This document shows, piece after piece, positions 18,179-26,661 of a DNA stretch of 64,000 nucleotides. Each line of letters opens with the position of its first letter. Position 1 is the stretch's first letter. Below the pieces are notes generated by a model. The model was not told the origin of the DNA. It saw only the letters and a program-made list of their open reading frames with translations, and did not search any database. Source of the stretch: Bacteroidota bacterium (GTDB lineage Bacteria > Bacteroidota > Bacteroidia > B-17B0 > Aurantibacillaceae); the NCBI GenBank assembly GCA_020162035.1, contig JAIUNM010000009.1:1-64000 (forward strand), read 5' to 3'. Made by a program: the position numbers and the translations under genes.

Positions 18179-19004
18179 ATTTGATATATCTGTTGTAATA
18201 CCTAATTATAATCGTGCTGAACTTTTAGTTAATGCAATTAACAGCACATTAAACCAAACATATCCTGTATTAGAAATATTAATTTGTGATGATGGCTCCA
18301 CAGATAATTCTAAAGAAAAAGTTTTAGAACTTAATAATGAAAAAATAAAATGGATAGATTGCGGCAAAAACGGTAGGCCTGCAATACCAAGAAATATAGG
18401 CATAAATAACAGTAAAGGTAATTGGATTGCTTTTTTAGATAATGATGATACATGGCAAGCTACAAAAATTGAAAAACAAGTTAAAGCTCTTCAACAATCA
18501 TCTTATTTAATTTGTTGTACTAATGCTTTAAAAATTAAAAACAATGTTAGTGTTGGAGAATTTTCAAACTTCAATAAAAACTTAATTTCGTTAAGTGATT
18601 TAATGAAACAAAACGAAGTTATTTGTAGTAGTGTAATTGTAAATAAAAATTTACTATTATCAACCTCATTATTTCCTGAAGACATAACATTTAAAGCTAT
18701 TGAAGATTATGCCTTGTGGGTTAGACTAAGTACTAAAAGTGAAATCCTTTACTTAAATGAAAATTTAGTAAATTATACAGATGCAGAAAATATTTCTATA
18801 AGATCAGAAGTTAAAAGTGATGGTTGGGATACATTAAATACAATATTTTATGATTTTAAAAACTGGTTTACTTTAAACAAAATCTCTTTAAGTAAAGAAA
18901 ATCAACTTAATTTAAAAATATTATATAAAAAAATAAAACAACGTGGTGTACCTACAGCTTATGAAGAATTTATTCGTAAACTTAAAAGTAAATTTAATTT
19001 ATAA
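18168..19004 (+). CDS. Glycosyltransferase family 2
   Basis: A GT-A fold transferase of 278 residues. The N-terminal nucleotide-sugar domain starts ISVVIPNYNRAELLVNAI, has the ICDDGSTDNS motif near 40-49 and a metal-binding DNDD near 92-95. A shorter C-terminal helical part follows. No ATG is available before the conserved fold, so the start is TTG at 18168-18170, giving an 11-base overlap with the methyltransferase-like gene. The stop overlaps the next ATG (TAATG). Donor and acceptor are unknown. Confidence 0.9.
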   Translation: MQTKFDISVVIPNYNRAELLVNAINSTLNQTYPVLEILICDDGSTDNSKEKVLELNNEKIKWIDCGKNGRPAIPRNIGINNSKGNWIAFLDNDDTWQATKIEKQVKALQQSSYLICCTNALKIKNNVSVGEFSNFNKNLISLSDLMKQNEVICSSVIVNKNLLLSTSLFPEDITFKAIEDYALWVRLSTKSEILYLNENLVNYTDAENISIRSEVKSDGWDTLNTIFYDFKNWFTLNKISLSKENQLNLKILYKKIKQRGVPTAYEEFIRKLKSKFNL

Positions 19005-20002
19005 TGAGTAACATTCCATTAATAAGCGTTTTACTCCCAATTTATAATGCAGAATTATACTTAAAAGAATCTATTGACAGTATTTTAAATCAAACCTTTA
19101 CCAATTTCGAATTACTTTTATTAAACGATGGCTCTACTGATAAATCAGAAGAAATTTGTTTATCTTTTACAGATAAAAGAATAAAATATCACAAACATAA
19201 TAATATTGGGTTAGCCGCAACATTAAATAAGGGTATTTCATTAAGTGTGGGTAAATATATAGCAAGACAAGATAATGATGATATATCATTACCCACAAGA
19301 TTTGAAAAACAAATTTCTTTTTTGGAAAAAAATCCTGATGTACATCTTTTAGGTACTTGCGCTAAAATATTTAGCAATAAAGAACCAAATTATGGTTATC
19401 ATAATCATCCTACATTACCTGCAATTTTAAAATTTGATTTGTTATTTGATAATCCATTTGTTCACTCATCAGTTATATTTTTAAAATCAAAAGTTTTAGA
19501 AATAGGTTGTTATCAATTAAGTAGAGATTATTATGAGGATCATAACTTATGGTCTAGTTTTTCATTTGTTGGAAAAGTAGCTAATTTGCCTGAACACTTA
19601 ATAAATTACAGGCATCACGATAAAGGACTTTCTAAAATTAACAATTATTATTCTGCTAAACCTCTTTATAATCAAACCTTACTTAATATTCAAACTTTAT
19701 TAAAAAGCAAAAACAATGAAATAATTGAATTATCAAAACTATATCATCATCAATACTCAAAAAACGATAACTTTAATTTTCCATTAATTATAAATACATT
19801 AAGCAACATAAATGAAATTTTAATAAATGAATTTCCCAATTCAAAAAATGAACTGGATAAAAGATATAAATTATATAAAAAAGTATTTCAAAGCAGATAT
19901 AATATGATGCTAAGAAAAAAAGAAAATATTAATTTTTTAAATTTATTGTTCCTAAAAATTAAACATAAACTTTTCAATTACAAATCTACCATATATAGCT
20001 AA
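19004..20002 (+). CDS. Glycosyltransferase family 2
   Basis: A 332-residue GT-A transferase with the start SVLLPIYNAELYLKESID, a LLNDGSTDKS motif at about 40-49 and the DXD-type RQDNDD near 88-93. The C-terminal 110 residues are Lys/Asn-rich and probably helical. It resembles the enzyme at 22904 (both have the SILNQTF...NDGS...ARxDxDD layout), and the two may have arisen by duplication. It is translationally coupled to the preceding transferase by a one-base overlap. Specificity unknown. Confidence 0.91.
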   Translation: MSNIPLISVLLPIYNAELYLKESIDSILNQTFTNFELLLLNDGSTDKSEEICLSFTDKRIKYHKHNNIGLAATLNKGISLSVGKYIARQDNDDISLPTRFEKQISFLEKNPDVHLLGTCAKIFSNKEPNYGYHNHPTLPAILKFDLLFDNPFVHSSVIFLKSKVLEIGCYQLSRDYYEDHNLWSSFSFVGKVANLPEHLINYRHHDKGLSKINNYYSAKPLYNQTLLNIQTLLKSKNNEIIELSKLYHHQYSKNDNFNFPLIINTLSNINEILINEFPNSKNELDKRYKLYKKVFQSRYNMMLRKKENINFLNLLFLKIKHKLFNYKSTIYS

Positions 20003-20007
20003 AACAA

Positions 20008-21180
20008 ATGAAAATAATACATTGTGTAGAATCTTATTATCCTAATGTTGGTGGAATGCAAGAAGTTGTAAAACAATTATCTGAACGCATGGCTAAATTA
20101 GGTCATGAAGTTATTGTTTGTACAAGATTTCATAACGATAGAAATTTCACGCAACTAAACAACGTATATATTGAAGCGTTTAAAATAGAGGGTAATCCTT
20201 TTGCTTCGAACACAGCTGAAGAAAAAAGATATGAAAGTTATTTAATAAATACAAATGCTGATGTGATAACTTTTTTTGCAGCGCAGCAGTGGGCTACAAA
20301 TTTAGCATTGCCGATTTTAAATCAAATTAAAGCTAAAAAAGTATCAGTACCAACTGGATATTCAGGTTTATACTGGCCAGAGTTTAAACAATATTTTGAA
20401 GACATGAAAACTTATATTCATGGCTATGATATGAACGTATATTTAAGTGATGATTACAGAGATATTAATTTTGCAAGAGAAAATGGCGTAAAAAATTTAA
20501 TGATTATTCCTAACGGCGCTGCCGAAGATGAGTTTTTAAAAGAAGAACAAATTAATGTAAGAAAAGAATTAAACTTAAAACAAGACACATTTTTGTTATT
20601 ACATGTAGGAAGCTATACAGGTTGGAAAGGACATGAGGAATTAATTGAAATTTTTAGAAAAAGTAAATTAAAAAACGCAGCATTAATAATGGTTGGAAAC
20701 AACTACGAGCAGTTTTTTAAATCAATGCCTAAATACATTAAACGTTTTATAAATTGGTATCTCATAAAATTTAGTTTCTCTAAAAAAATATTTTTCAAAC
20801 ACTTTTCTCGTGAATTTACTGTTGCAGCCTATAAGCAAGCTAATATTTTTATTTTTCCATCAAATATTGAATGTTCGCCAATAGTTTTATTTGAAAGTGC
20901 CGCCGCAAAATTGCCATTTTTAGCCACAGATGTAGGTAACTCAAATGAAATAGCAAAATGGACAAAAGGTGGTAAAATTTTACCAACTTATAAAGATTCA
21001 AATGGATTTTCGCATGTAAAAATTAATGAAGCAATAAAAATGTTAAATGATTTTTATGATAATGAAAATGAAAGAAAAGCAATGGCAGAGGAGTCGCACA
21101 ATATTTGGAAAGAAAAATACAGTTGGGAAAAAATAACACTTGAGTACGAAAAACTTTACAAGAACTTAATTGATAAATGA
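20008..21180 (+). CDS. Glycosyltransferase family 4
   Basis: A GT-B fold transferase of 390 residues. The N-terminal domain starts IIHCVESYYPNVGGMQEVV, the typical acceptor-side glycine-rich loop. The C-terminal donor-binding domain has LLHVGSYTGWKGHEEL at about 194-209 and the EX7E-type region IECSPIVLFESAAA. It would add a sugar from a nucleotide donor with retention. Its TGA stop overlaps the ATG of the fucosyltransferase gene (ATGA). Substrates unknown. Confidence 0.92.
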   Translation: MKIIHCVESYYPNVGGMQEVVKQLSERMAKLGHEVIVCTRFHNDRNFTQLNNVYIEAFKIEGNPFASNTAEEKRYESYLINTNADVITFFAAQQWATNLALPILNQIKAKKVSVPTGYSGLYWPEFKQYFEDMKTYIHGYDMNVYLSDDYRDINFARENGVKNLMIIPNGAAEDEFLKEEQINVRKELNLKQDTFLLLHVGSYTGWKGHEELIEIFRKSKLKNAALIMVGNNYEQFFKSMPKYIKRFINWYLIKFSFSKKIFFKHFSREFTVAAYKQANIFIFPSNIECSPIVLFESAAAKLPFLATDVGNSNEIAKWTKGGKILPTYKDSNGFSHVKINEAIKMLNDFYDNENERKAMAEESHNIWKEKYSWEKITLEYEKLYKNLIDK

Positions 21181-22040
21181 TTATTACAAAATTAATAGGT
21201 GGATTAGGAAATCAAATGTTTCAATATGCTGCTGGTTTAGAATTAGCAAAAAAATGGAATGTGCCTTTAAAAATAGATGTTAATCATTTAAACAAAAATC
21301 CAAATGGAGCCTATACTCAAAGACAATTAGAACTTTCAATTTTTAACTTACCAATTAATATTGCAACCGAAACAGAAATTAATTTATTTCACGAGAGTCA
21401 TTTATCAAAGTTACTGTATAGATATTTTGGAATTAAAAATAAATATCAAGTTGTAAATGAAATTGGCCAAACTTTTAATTCAAATTTTTACACATTAACA
21501 AAAAACACCTATTTAAACGGCTTTTGGCAAAATCAAAAATATTTTATAAACTCTAAAATTGAAGTAGTAAATTCTTTTACATTCAATCAAAAAATAATTG
21601 AGAGTTGCAATGAATTTGAAAAACAACTTTTACCAAATAGTGTTTCTCTTCATGTAAGGCGTGGAGATTATGTAAGCCTTAGCTCTGCCAATCAGTTTCA
21701 TGGCCTGTGTAGCATTGAATATTATACAAATGCTGTAAATTATTTAGTAAATAAATTAAACTCCAATTTAAATTTATTTATTTTTTCTGATGATGTTGAA
21801 TGGTGTAAACAAAATTTAAATTTTAAAAATTGTATTTATTTAAAAACTACCAGCGCAGCACAAGATTTATATTTAATGAGTAAATGCGAACATAACATTA
21901 TTGCAAATAGCAGTTTTAGTTGGTGGGGAGCTTGGTTAAACCAAAATAATAATAAAATTATTATAGCACCTAAAAACTGGTTTAACGGTGTTGAAAGTGA
22001 AAAATTAGGGATTTTACCTGATAATTGGATTACGTTTTAA
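21177..22040 (+). CDS. Alpha-1,2-fucosyltransferase (GT11)
   Basis: Transfers fucose from GDP-fucose to galactose or a related sugar. The N-terminus LIGGLGNQMFQYAAGLELA (residues 6-24) and the peptide HVRRGDYV (159-166), with the catalytic/GDP-binding arginines, identify GT11. A SSFSWWGAWL segment lies near 243-252. Length is 287 residues, normal for bacterial members. It starts inside the stop of the GT4 gene. It implies that the glycan carries fucose, but no GDP-fucose synthesis genes lie in this window. Confidence 0.94.
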   Translation: MIITKLIGGLGNQMFQYAAGLELAKKWNVPLKIDVNHLNKNPNGAYTQRQLELSIFNLPINIATETEINLFHESHLSKLLYRYFGIKNKYQVVNEIGQTFNSNFYTLTKNTYLNGFWQNQKYFINSKIEVVNSFTFNQKIIESCNEFEKQLLPNSVSLHVRRGDYVSLSSANQFHGLCSIEYYTNAVNYLVNKLNSNLNLFIFSDDVEWCKQNLNFKNCIYLKTTSAAQDLYLMSKCEHNIIANSSFSWWGAWLNQNNNKIIIAPKNWFNGVESEKLGILPDNWITF

Positions 22041-22041
22041 T

Positions 22042-22914
22042 ATGAAAATTGGTTTTTTAATATTAGCACATAAAAATCCAAATCAATTAAAAGATTTAAT
22101 TACAACACTTTTAACTTTTAATGAAAGTAAAATTTACATCCATATTGATTTGAAAAATTTAAATCAATTTTCTGATTTAATAAAATATTTTTCTGAAAAC
22201 AACAAAGTTTTATTTATTGAAGAAAAATATAAGGTTTCTTGGGGAGCCTGTTCACAAATTAAAGCAACATATGCCTTAATTAAAGAAGCTGTAAAAAATA
22301 AATCCGAAAATTATTTTATGTTAATTAGCGGTCAAGATTTTCCTATTAAAAAAACAACTGAAATACTTAATTTTTTAAATCAAAATAACAACAAAGAATT
22401 TTTAGTTAATTTTAAATTACCAAACTCGCAATGGGAAAAAGGTGGGATAAATCGCTTAGGTATTGTTTATTTTGAATCCGTTAAGTTTAAAAAACTTGTT
22501 AATTTAATTAATAGATTAATGGCAATGTTTCAAACTTTTTTAAATCTAAAAAGGAAACCATACTTTACACAATATGGTGGCACAAATTGGTTTAATTTAT
22601 CTTATAATTGTTTGCTTTATATAAAAAATTACATTGAACAAAATCCTAAATATTTAAAATCATTTAAACATAGCTTAACAGCTGACGAAATATTTATTCA
22701 ATCAATAGTACTAAACTCCCCTTTTGCAGAAAATGTTATTTCGGAAGATTTAAGATTTACTGATTGGATAACTGGACCTGAATATCCTAAAGTTTTAACA
22801 AATAATTATTTTGATAAATTAATTTCTTCAAAAAACAAAATATTTGCTCGAAAATTTGATTCAGAAAAAGATTCAGAAATTATTAGTAATTTAAAAAAAT
22901 ACATTGAGTCATAA
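22042..22914 (+). CDS. Core-2/I-branching-type glycosyltransferase (GT14)
   Basis: A 290-residue transferase of the branching GlcNAc-transferase/xylosyltransferase family. Diagnostic segments are IGFLILAHKNPNQLKDLI at 3-20, IYIHIDLKN near 33-41, a VSWGACSQIKAT stretch near 66-77 and LISGQDFPIKKT near 94-105. The enzyme probably makes a beta-1,6-GlcNAc or xylose branch. In bacteria the family is common in capsule and O-antigen loci. It follows the fucosyltransferase after one base and overlaps the next gene by 11 bases. Confidence 0.88.
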   Translation: MKIGFLILAHKNPNQLKDLITTLLTFNESKIYIHIDLKNLNQFSDLIKYFSENNKVLFIEEKYKVSWGACSQIKATYALIKEAVKNKSENYFMLISGQDFPIKKTTEILNFLNQNNNKEFLVNFKLPNSQWEKGGINRLGIVYFESVKFKKLVNLINRLMAMFQTFLNLKRKPYFTQYGGTNWFNLSYNCLLYIKNYIEQNPKYLKSFKHSLTADEIFIQSIVLNSPFAENVISEDLRFTDWITGPEYPKVLTNNYFDKLISSKNKIFARKFDSEKDSEIISNLKKYIES

Positions 22915-23911
22915 TCCAAAAATATCTATAGTTATGTCTGTTTTTAATGGTGAAGCTTTTTTAAAGCAAGCCATTGAAAGTATCCTTAATCAAACGTTTA
23001 CTGATTTTGAATTTATAATTATTAATGATGGTAGTAATGACAATACATTAAGTATAATTCAAAACTACACAGATTCGAGAATTACCCTAATAAATAACGA
23101 AATTAATTTAGGTCTTATCACATCATTAAACAAAGGTGTTTCTCTTGCTAAAGCTCCATTAATAGCCAGAATGGATGCTGATGATATAGCTTTTCCTGAT
23201 AGATTATTTAATCAATATCAATACTTCCAAAACAACCCTAATTGTAATATAATTGGAGGTAATTACAGCATTATTTCTAAAAATAAAACAATTAGTTTTA
23301 ATCATAACTTTTCAAATGGTCAATTAAAAACAATTTTATTATTCTCTACTTGTTTTATGCACCCATTAGTTATGTTTAAAAAAAGTTCAGATTCTTTATA
23401 TGACGAAAATTTTAAACATGTTGAAGATTATGAGTTATGGACAAGGTTAGCTACAAAGTACGAGTTTGGGTTTTGTGAACAAAAATTAATTATTTATCGA
23501 AGTCACAATCAGCAAATAAGTGCGCAAAACAACACAATTCAGCTACAAAAAAGTTCTCAAATAAGACAAAATTATTTAACTGCTTTGGGCTTCAAATTTA
23601 CTAATGAACAACTTGAAATTCATAATTTAATTGGGAATAATAATTTTATTACAAATAAAAACACATTAATTCTAATTGAAAATTGGTTGCAAAATTTAAT
23701 AAATCAAAACAATAAATTAAATGCAATTTCTAAAATCGAATTTAATACCGTAATATTAAAATTTTGGTTAGATAGTTGTGGTAATACAAATTTAGGCTTA
23801 AAAGCATATCAACTATTTGGTAATTCAAAAATTAGTAAATTAAATCCTATCCCTTTTAATACTAATTTGAAATTAATTTGTAAGTGTATAATTCGTAAAT
23901 TTAAAAAGTAA
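22904..23911 (+). CDS. Glycosyltransferase family 2
   Basis: A 335-residue GT-A transferase with KISIVMSVFNGEAFLKQAI at the N-terminus, INDGSNDNT at about 40-48 and the metal-binding RMDADD near 88-93. The start is TTG at 22904-22906, inside the end of the GT14 gene. The nearest ATG would remove the first beta strand. It is the last gene of the glycan operon, and the thiolase ATG is 10 bases downstream. It resembles the transferase at 19004. Confidence 0.9.
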   Translation: MSHNPKISIVMSVFNGEAFLKQAIESILNQTFTDFEFIIINDGSNDNTLSIIQNYTDSRITLINNEINLGLITSLNKGVSLAKAPLIARMDADDIAFPDRLFNQYQYFQNNPNCNIIGGNYSIISKNKTISFNHNFSNGQLKTILLFSTCFMHPLVMFKKSSDSLYDENFKHVEDYELWTRLATKYEFGFCEQKLIIYRSHNQQISAQNNTIQLQKSSQIRQNYLTALGFKFTNEQLEIHNLIGNNNFITNKNTLILIENWLQNLINQNNKLNAISKIEFNTVILKFWLDSCGNTNLGLKAYQLFGNSKISKLNPIPFNTNLKLICKCIIRKFKK

Positions 23912-23921
23912 TTTTTTTATC

Positions 23922-25127
23922 ATGAAACAAGCATATATAATAAACGGTGTAAGAACTGCAATTGGGAATTTTGGAGGCACGCTTTCTACTATTAGAACTG
24001 ACGATTTAGCAGCACACGTTTTAAAATCATTAAAAGAAAAAAATTCTCAAATTAATTTTGAAGAAATTGGCGATGTTATTTTAGGATGCGCTAATCAAGC
24101 AGGTGAAGACAACCGTAATGTAGCCCGTATGGCAAGCTTACTTGCTGGCTATCCATCTGTAGTTCCTGCCCAAACAGTTAACAGATTATGCGCCAGTGGC
24201 TTAAGCGCTGCAGTTGATGCGGCAAGAGCTATTCAAGTTGGAGATGAAAATTTAATGGTTGCTGGCGGAGTTGAAAATATGACGCGTGGCCCATTAGTTA
24301 TGAGTAAAGCAAGCAGTGCATTTGGCCGCGATCAACAACTTTATGATTCAAGTTTTGGCTGGCGTTTTATTAATCCAAAGTTAAAAGAACACTATGGAGT
24401 AGATTCAATGGGAGAAACTGCTGAAAATGTAGCTAGTCAATTAAAAATAAATAAAGAAGACCAAGATAAATTTGCTTTTTGGAGTCAACAAAAAACAGCT
24501 AAAGCAATAGCAAATGGTAGATTTGAAAAAGAAATTATTTCAATTGAAATACCTCAACGAAAAGGAAACTCTATTGTTTTTAAAACTGATGAATTTGCTA
24601 AACCAAACACAACCATTGAAGGCTTGGCTAATTTAAAACCTTCGTTTAAAAAAGACGGAACTGTAACCGCAGGTAATGCAAGTGGATTAAATGATGGTGC
24701 AGCAGCAATATTATTAGCAAGTGAAGAGGCCATTAAAAAATATAATTTAAAACCACTTGCTCGTATAGTAAGCATGGGTGTTAGTGGTATTGAACCTCGC
24801 ATAATGGGCCTAGGACCTGTAGAAGCTGCTAATAAAGCTTTAAAACGTGCCGGTTTATCTTTTAATGATATTGGATTAATAGAATTAAATGAAGCATTTG
24901 CATCACAGGCATTAGGCTGCACTCGTTCTTGGGGTTTAGCAGACAATGATGAACGCATTAATGTAAATGGAGGAGCAATTTCTCTTGGACATCCATTAGG
25001 TATGAGCGGTACAAGAATTTTAAATTCTGCAGCAATTGATTTACATATTCATAATAAAAAATTTGCATTGGTTACAATGTGTATAGGTGTTGGCCAAGGC
25101 TACGCAGCAATTATTGAAAAATGCTAA
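23922..25127 (+). CDS. Acetyl-CoA acyltransferase (thiolase)
   Basis: A degradative-type thiolase that cleaves 3-ketoacyl-CoA with CoA, or runs in reverse. The nucleophilic Cys90 lies in NRLCASGLSAAVDAARAI, and GGVENMTRGP follows. His357 lies in NGGAISLGHPLG and the second catalytic cysteine Cys387 in CIGVGQG. The length of 401 residues is full. Closest in style to 3-oxoadipyl-CoA/acetyl-CoA acyltransferases (PcaF/FadA), but the chain length is not fixed by motifs. An acyl-CoA dehydrogenase gene 4.7 kb away would fit fatty-acid oxidation. It sits 10 bases after the glycan operon, perhaps by read-through. Confidence 0.93.
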   Translation: MKQAYIINGVRTAIGNFGGTLSTIRTDDLAAHVLKSLKEKNSQINFEEIGDVILGCANQAGEDNRNVARMASLLAGYPSVVPAQTVNRLCASGLSAAVDAARAIQVGDENLMVAGGVENMTRGPLVMSKASSAFGRDQQLYDSSFGWRFINPKLKEHYGVDSMGETAENVASQLKINKEDQDKFAFWSQQKTAKAIANGRFEKEIISIEIPQRKGNSIVFKTDEFAKPNTTIEGLANLKPSFKKDGTVTAGNASGLNDGAAAILLASEEAIKKYNLKPLARIVSMGVSGIEPRIMGLGPVEAANKALKRAGLSFNDIGLIELNEAFASQALGCTRSWGLADNDERINVNGGAISLGHPLGMSGTRILNSAAIDLHIHNKKFALVTMCIGVGQGYAAIIEKC

Positions 25128-25134
25128 TTTAAAA

Positions 25135-26532
25135 ATGACTTTAAACACAAACGATACAATTGTAGCTTTAGCTACTGCGCATGGCACTTCAGCCATTGCA
25201 GTAATAAGGCTTTGTGGTAATAATGCAATTTCTATTGCTGAAAAACATTTTTATAGTAAAAAAAACAATCAATTAAAATCTTTACATAAAATAAAAACCC
25301 ACACAACTGTATTTGGTTTATACATACATAACAATGTTATAATTGATGAAGTTTTAGTTAGTGTTTTTAAAGCCCCTAACACATATACAGGAAATAATAT
25401 TGTAGAAATATCTTGCCATGGTTCGCCATTTATTATTCAAAAATTAATACAGTTGTTTTTAAATGATGGAGCAAGAATGGCTAACCCAGGCGAGTTTACC
25501 ATGCGAGCATTTTTAAATGGCAAATTAGATTTAAGCCAGGCAGAAGCCGTAGCAGATTTAATAGCAAGTAATAGCGCAGTTAGCCATCAAGTAGCAATGC
25601 AACAAATGCGTGGTGGCTTTAGTAGTAAAATAAAATTACTTAGAGATAACTTAATAAATTTTGCATCATTAATAGAATTAGAATTAGATTTTAGTGAAGA
25701 AGATGTTGAGTTTGCAAATAGAGATGATTTAAAAAAATTGATTAATACTATTATATCAATTATACATAAATTAATTAATAGTTTTGAAGTTGGAAATGTA
25801 ATTAAAAACGGAATACCTGTTGCTATTGTGGGTAAACCAAACGCAGGCAAATCAACCTTATTAAATATATTATTAGAAGATGACCGTGCTATTGTTAGTG
25901 AAATACCTGGGACTACAAGAGATATTATTGAAGATGAAATTACAATAGATGGCGTTTTGTTTAGATTTATTGATACTGCCGGAATAAGAACAACAACAGA
26001 TGTTATAGAACAAATAGGTGTTAACAAAGCGTTTGATGCAATAAAAAAATCGGCAATTGTCATTTATTTGTTTGACGGACATGAACTAAGTAGTGGCGAT
26101 TTGAAACTTGAATTAGAATTGTTAAAAGACCATATTGGCAGCTCGCAATTAGTTGTTGTAGCAAACAAAACAGATGTTGAAGGAGAAGAAACTCTTAAAA
26201 AAGAATTTTTTGAGTTTAAGGATATGATTTTTATTTCGGCTAAAGAACACAAGAATATAGATGTATTAAAAAATAAATTAGTTTCGTTGTTCGATACCAG
26301 AACAGTTGACACTACAGATACAATAGTTACAAATGCGCGACACGCAAACTCATTAAGCAAAGCTTATATTGCTTTGCAAAAAGTTAATGAAGGCTTAGAA
26401 AAGCAAATAGTTGGCGATATACTTGCATTAGACATTAGATATGCCTTACAAGAATTAGGTAGCATTACTGGTGATGTGCATGCAGAAGACCTGTTAAAAT
26501 CCATCTTTACAAAATTTTGTATAGGAAAGTAA
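25135..26532 (+). CDS. mnmE: tRNA modification GTPase MnmE
   Basis: With MnmG this makes the 5-carboxymethylaminomethyl group on the wobble uridine of several tRNAs. The N-terminal tetrahydrofolate-binding domain includes the NPGEFTMRAFLNGKLDLSQA block. The G domain has G1 GKPNAGKST at 233-241 and the EIPGTTRD switch. The C-terminus ends with the catalytic CxGK, here CIGK at 462-465. I chose ATG 25135-25137 (MTLNTNDTIVALATA); an upstream in-frame ATG would overlap the thiolase gene and add 16 unrelated residues. Length is 465 residues. Confidence 0.96.
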   Translation: MTLNTNDTIVALATAHGTSAIAVIRLCGNNAISIAEKHFYSKKNNQLKSLHKIKTHTTVFGLYIHNNVIIDEVLVSVFKAPNTYTGNNIVEISCHGSPFIIQKLIQLFLNDGARMANPGEFTMRAFLNGKLDLSQAEAVADLIASNSAVSHQVAMQQMRGGFSSKIKLLRDNLINFASLIELELDFSEEDVEFANRDDLKKLINTIISIIHKLINSFEVGNVIKNGIPVAIVGKPNAGKSTLLNILLEDDRAIVSEIPGTTRDIIEDEITIDGVLFRFIDTAGIRTTTDVIEQIGVNKAFDAIKKSAIVIYLFDGHELSSGDLKLELELLKDHIGSSQLVVVANKTDVEGEETLKKEFFEFKDMIFISAKEHKNIDVLKNKLVSLFDTRTVDTTDTIVTNARHANSLSKAYIALQKVNEGLEKQIVGDILALDIRYALQELGSITGDVHAEDLLKSIFTKFCIGK

Positions 26533-26661
26533 TTTTTTAATTGTTTTTTACTTAAACTAGGCTAACTATTTAACAATACCAATATTCATCTAATAATTAA
26601 AGCATTCTGTCAAATTTTTAAATTTGTATAGTTTGTTTTTAGTAATTTTCTATACGGTTAA

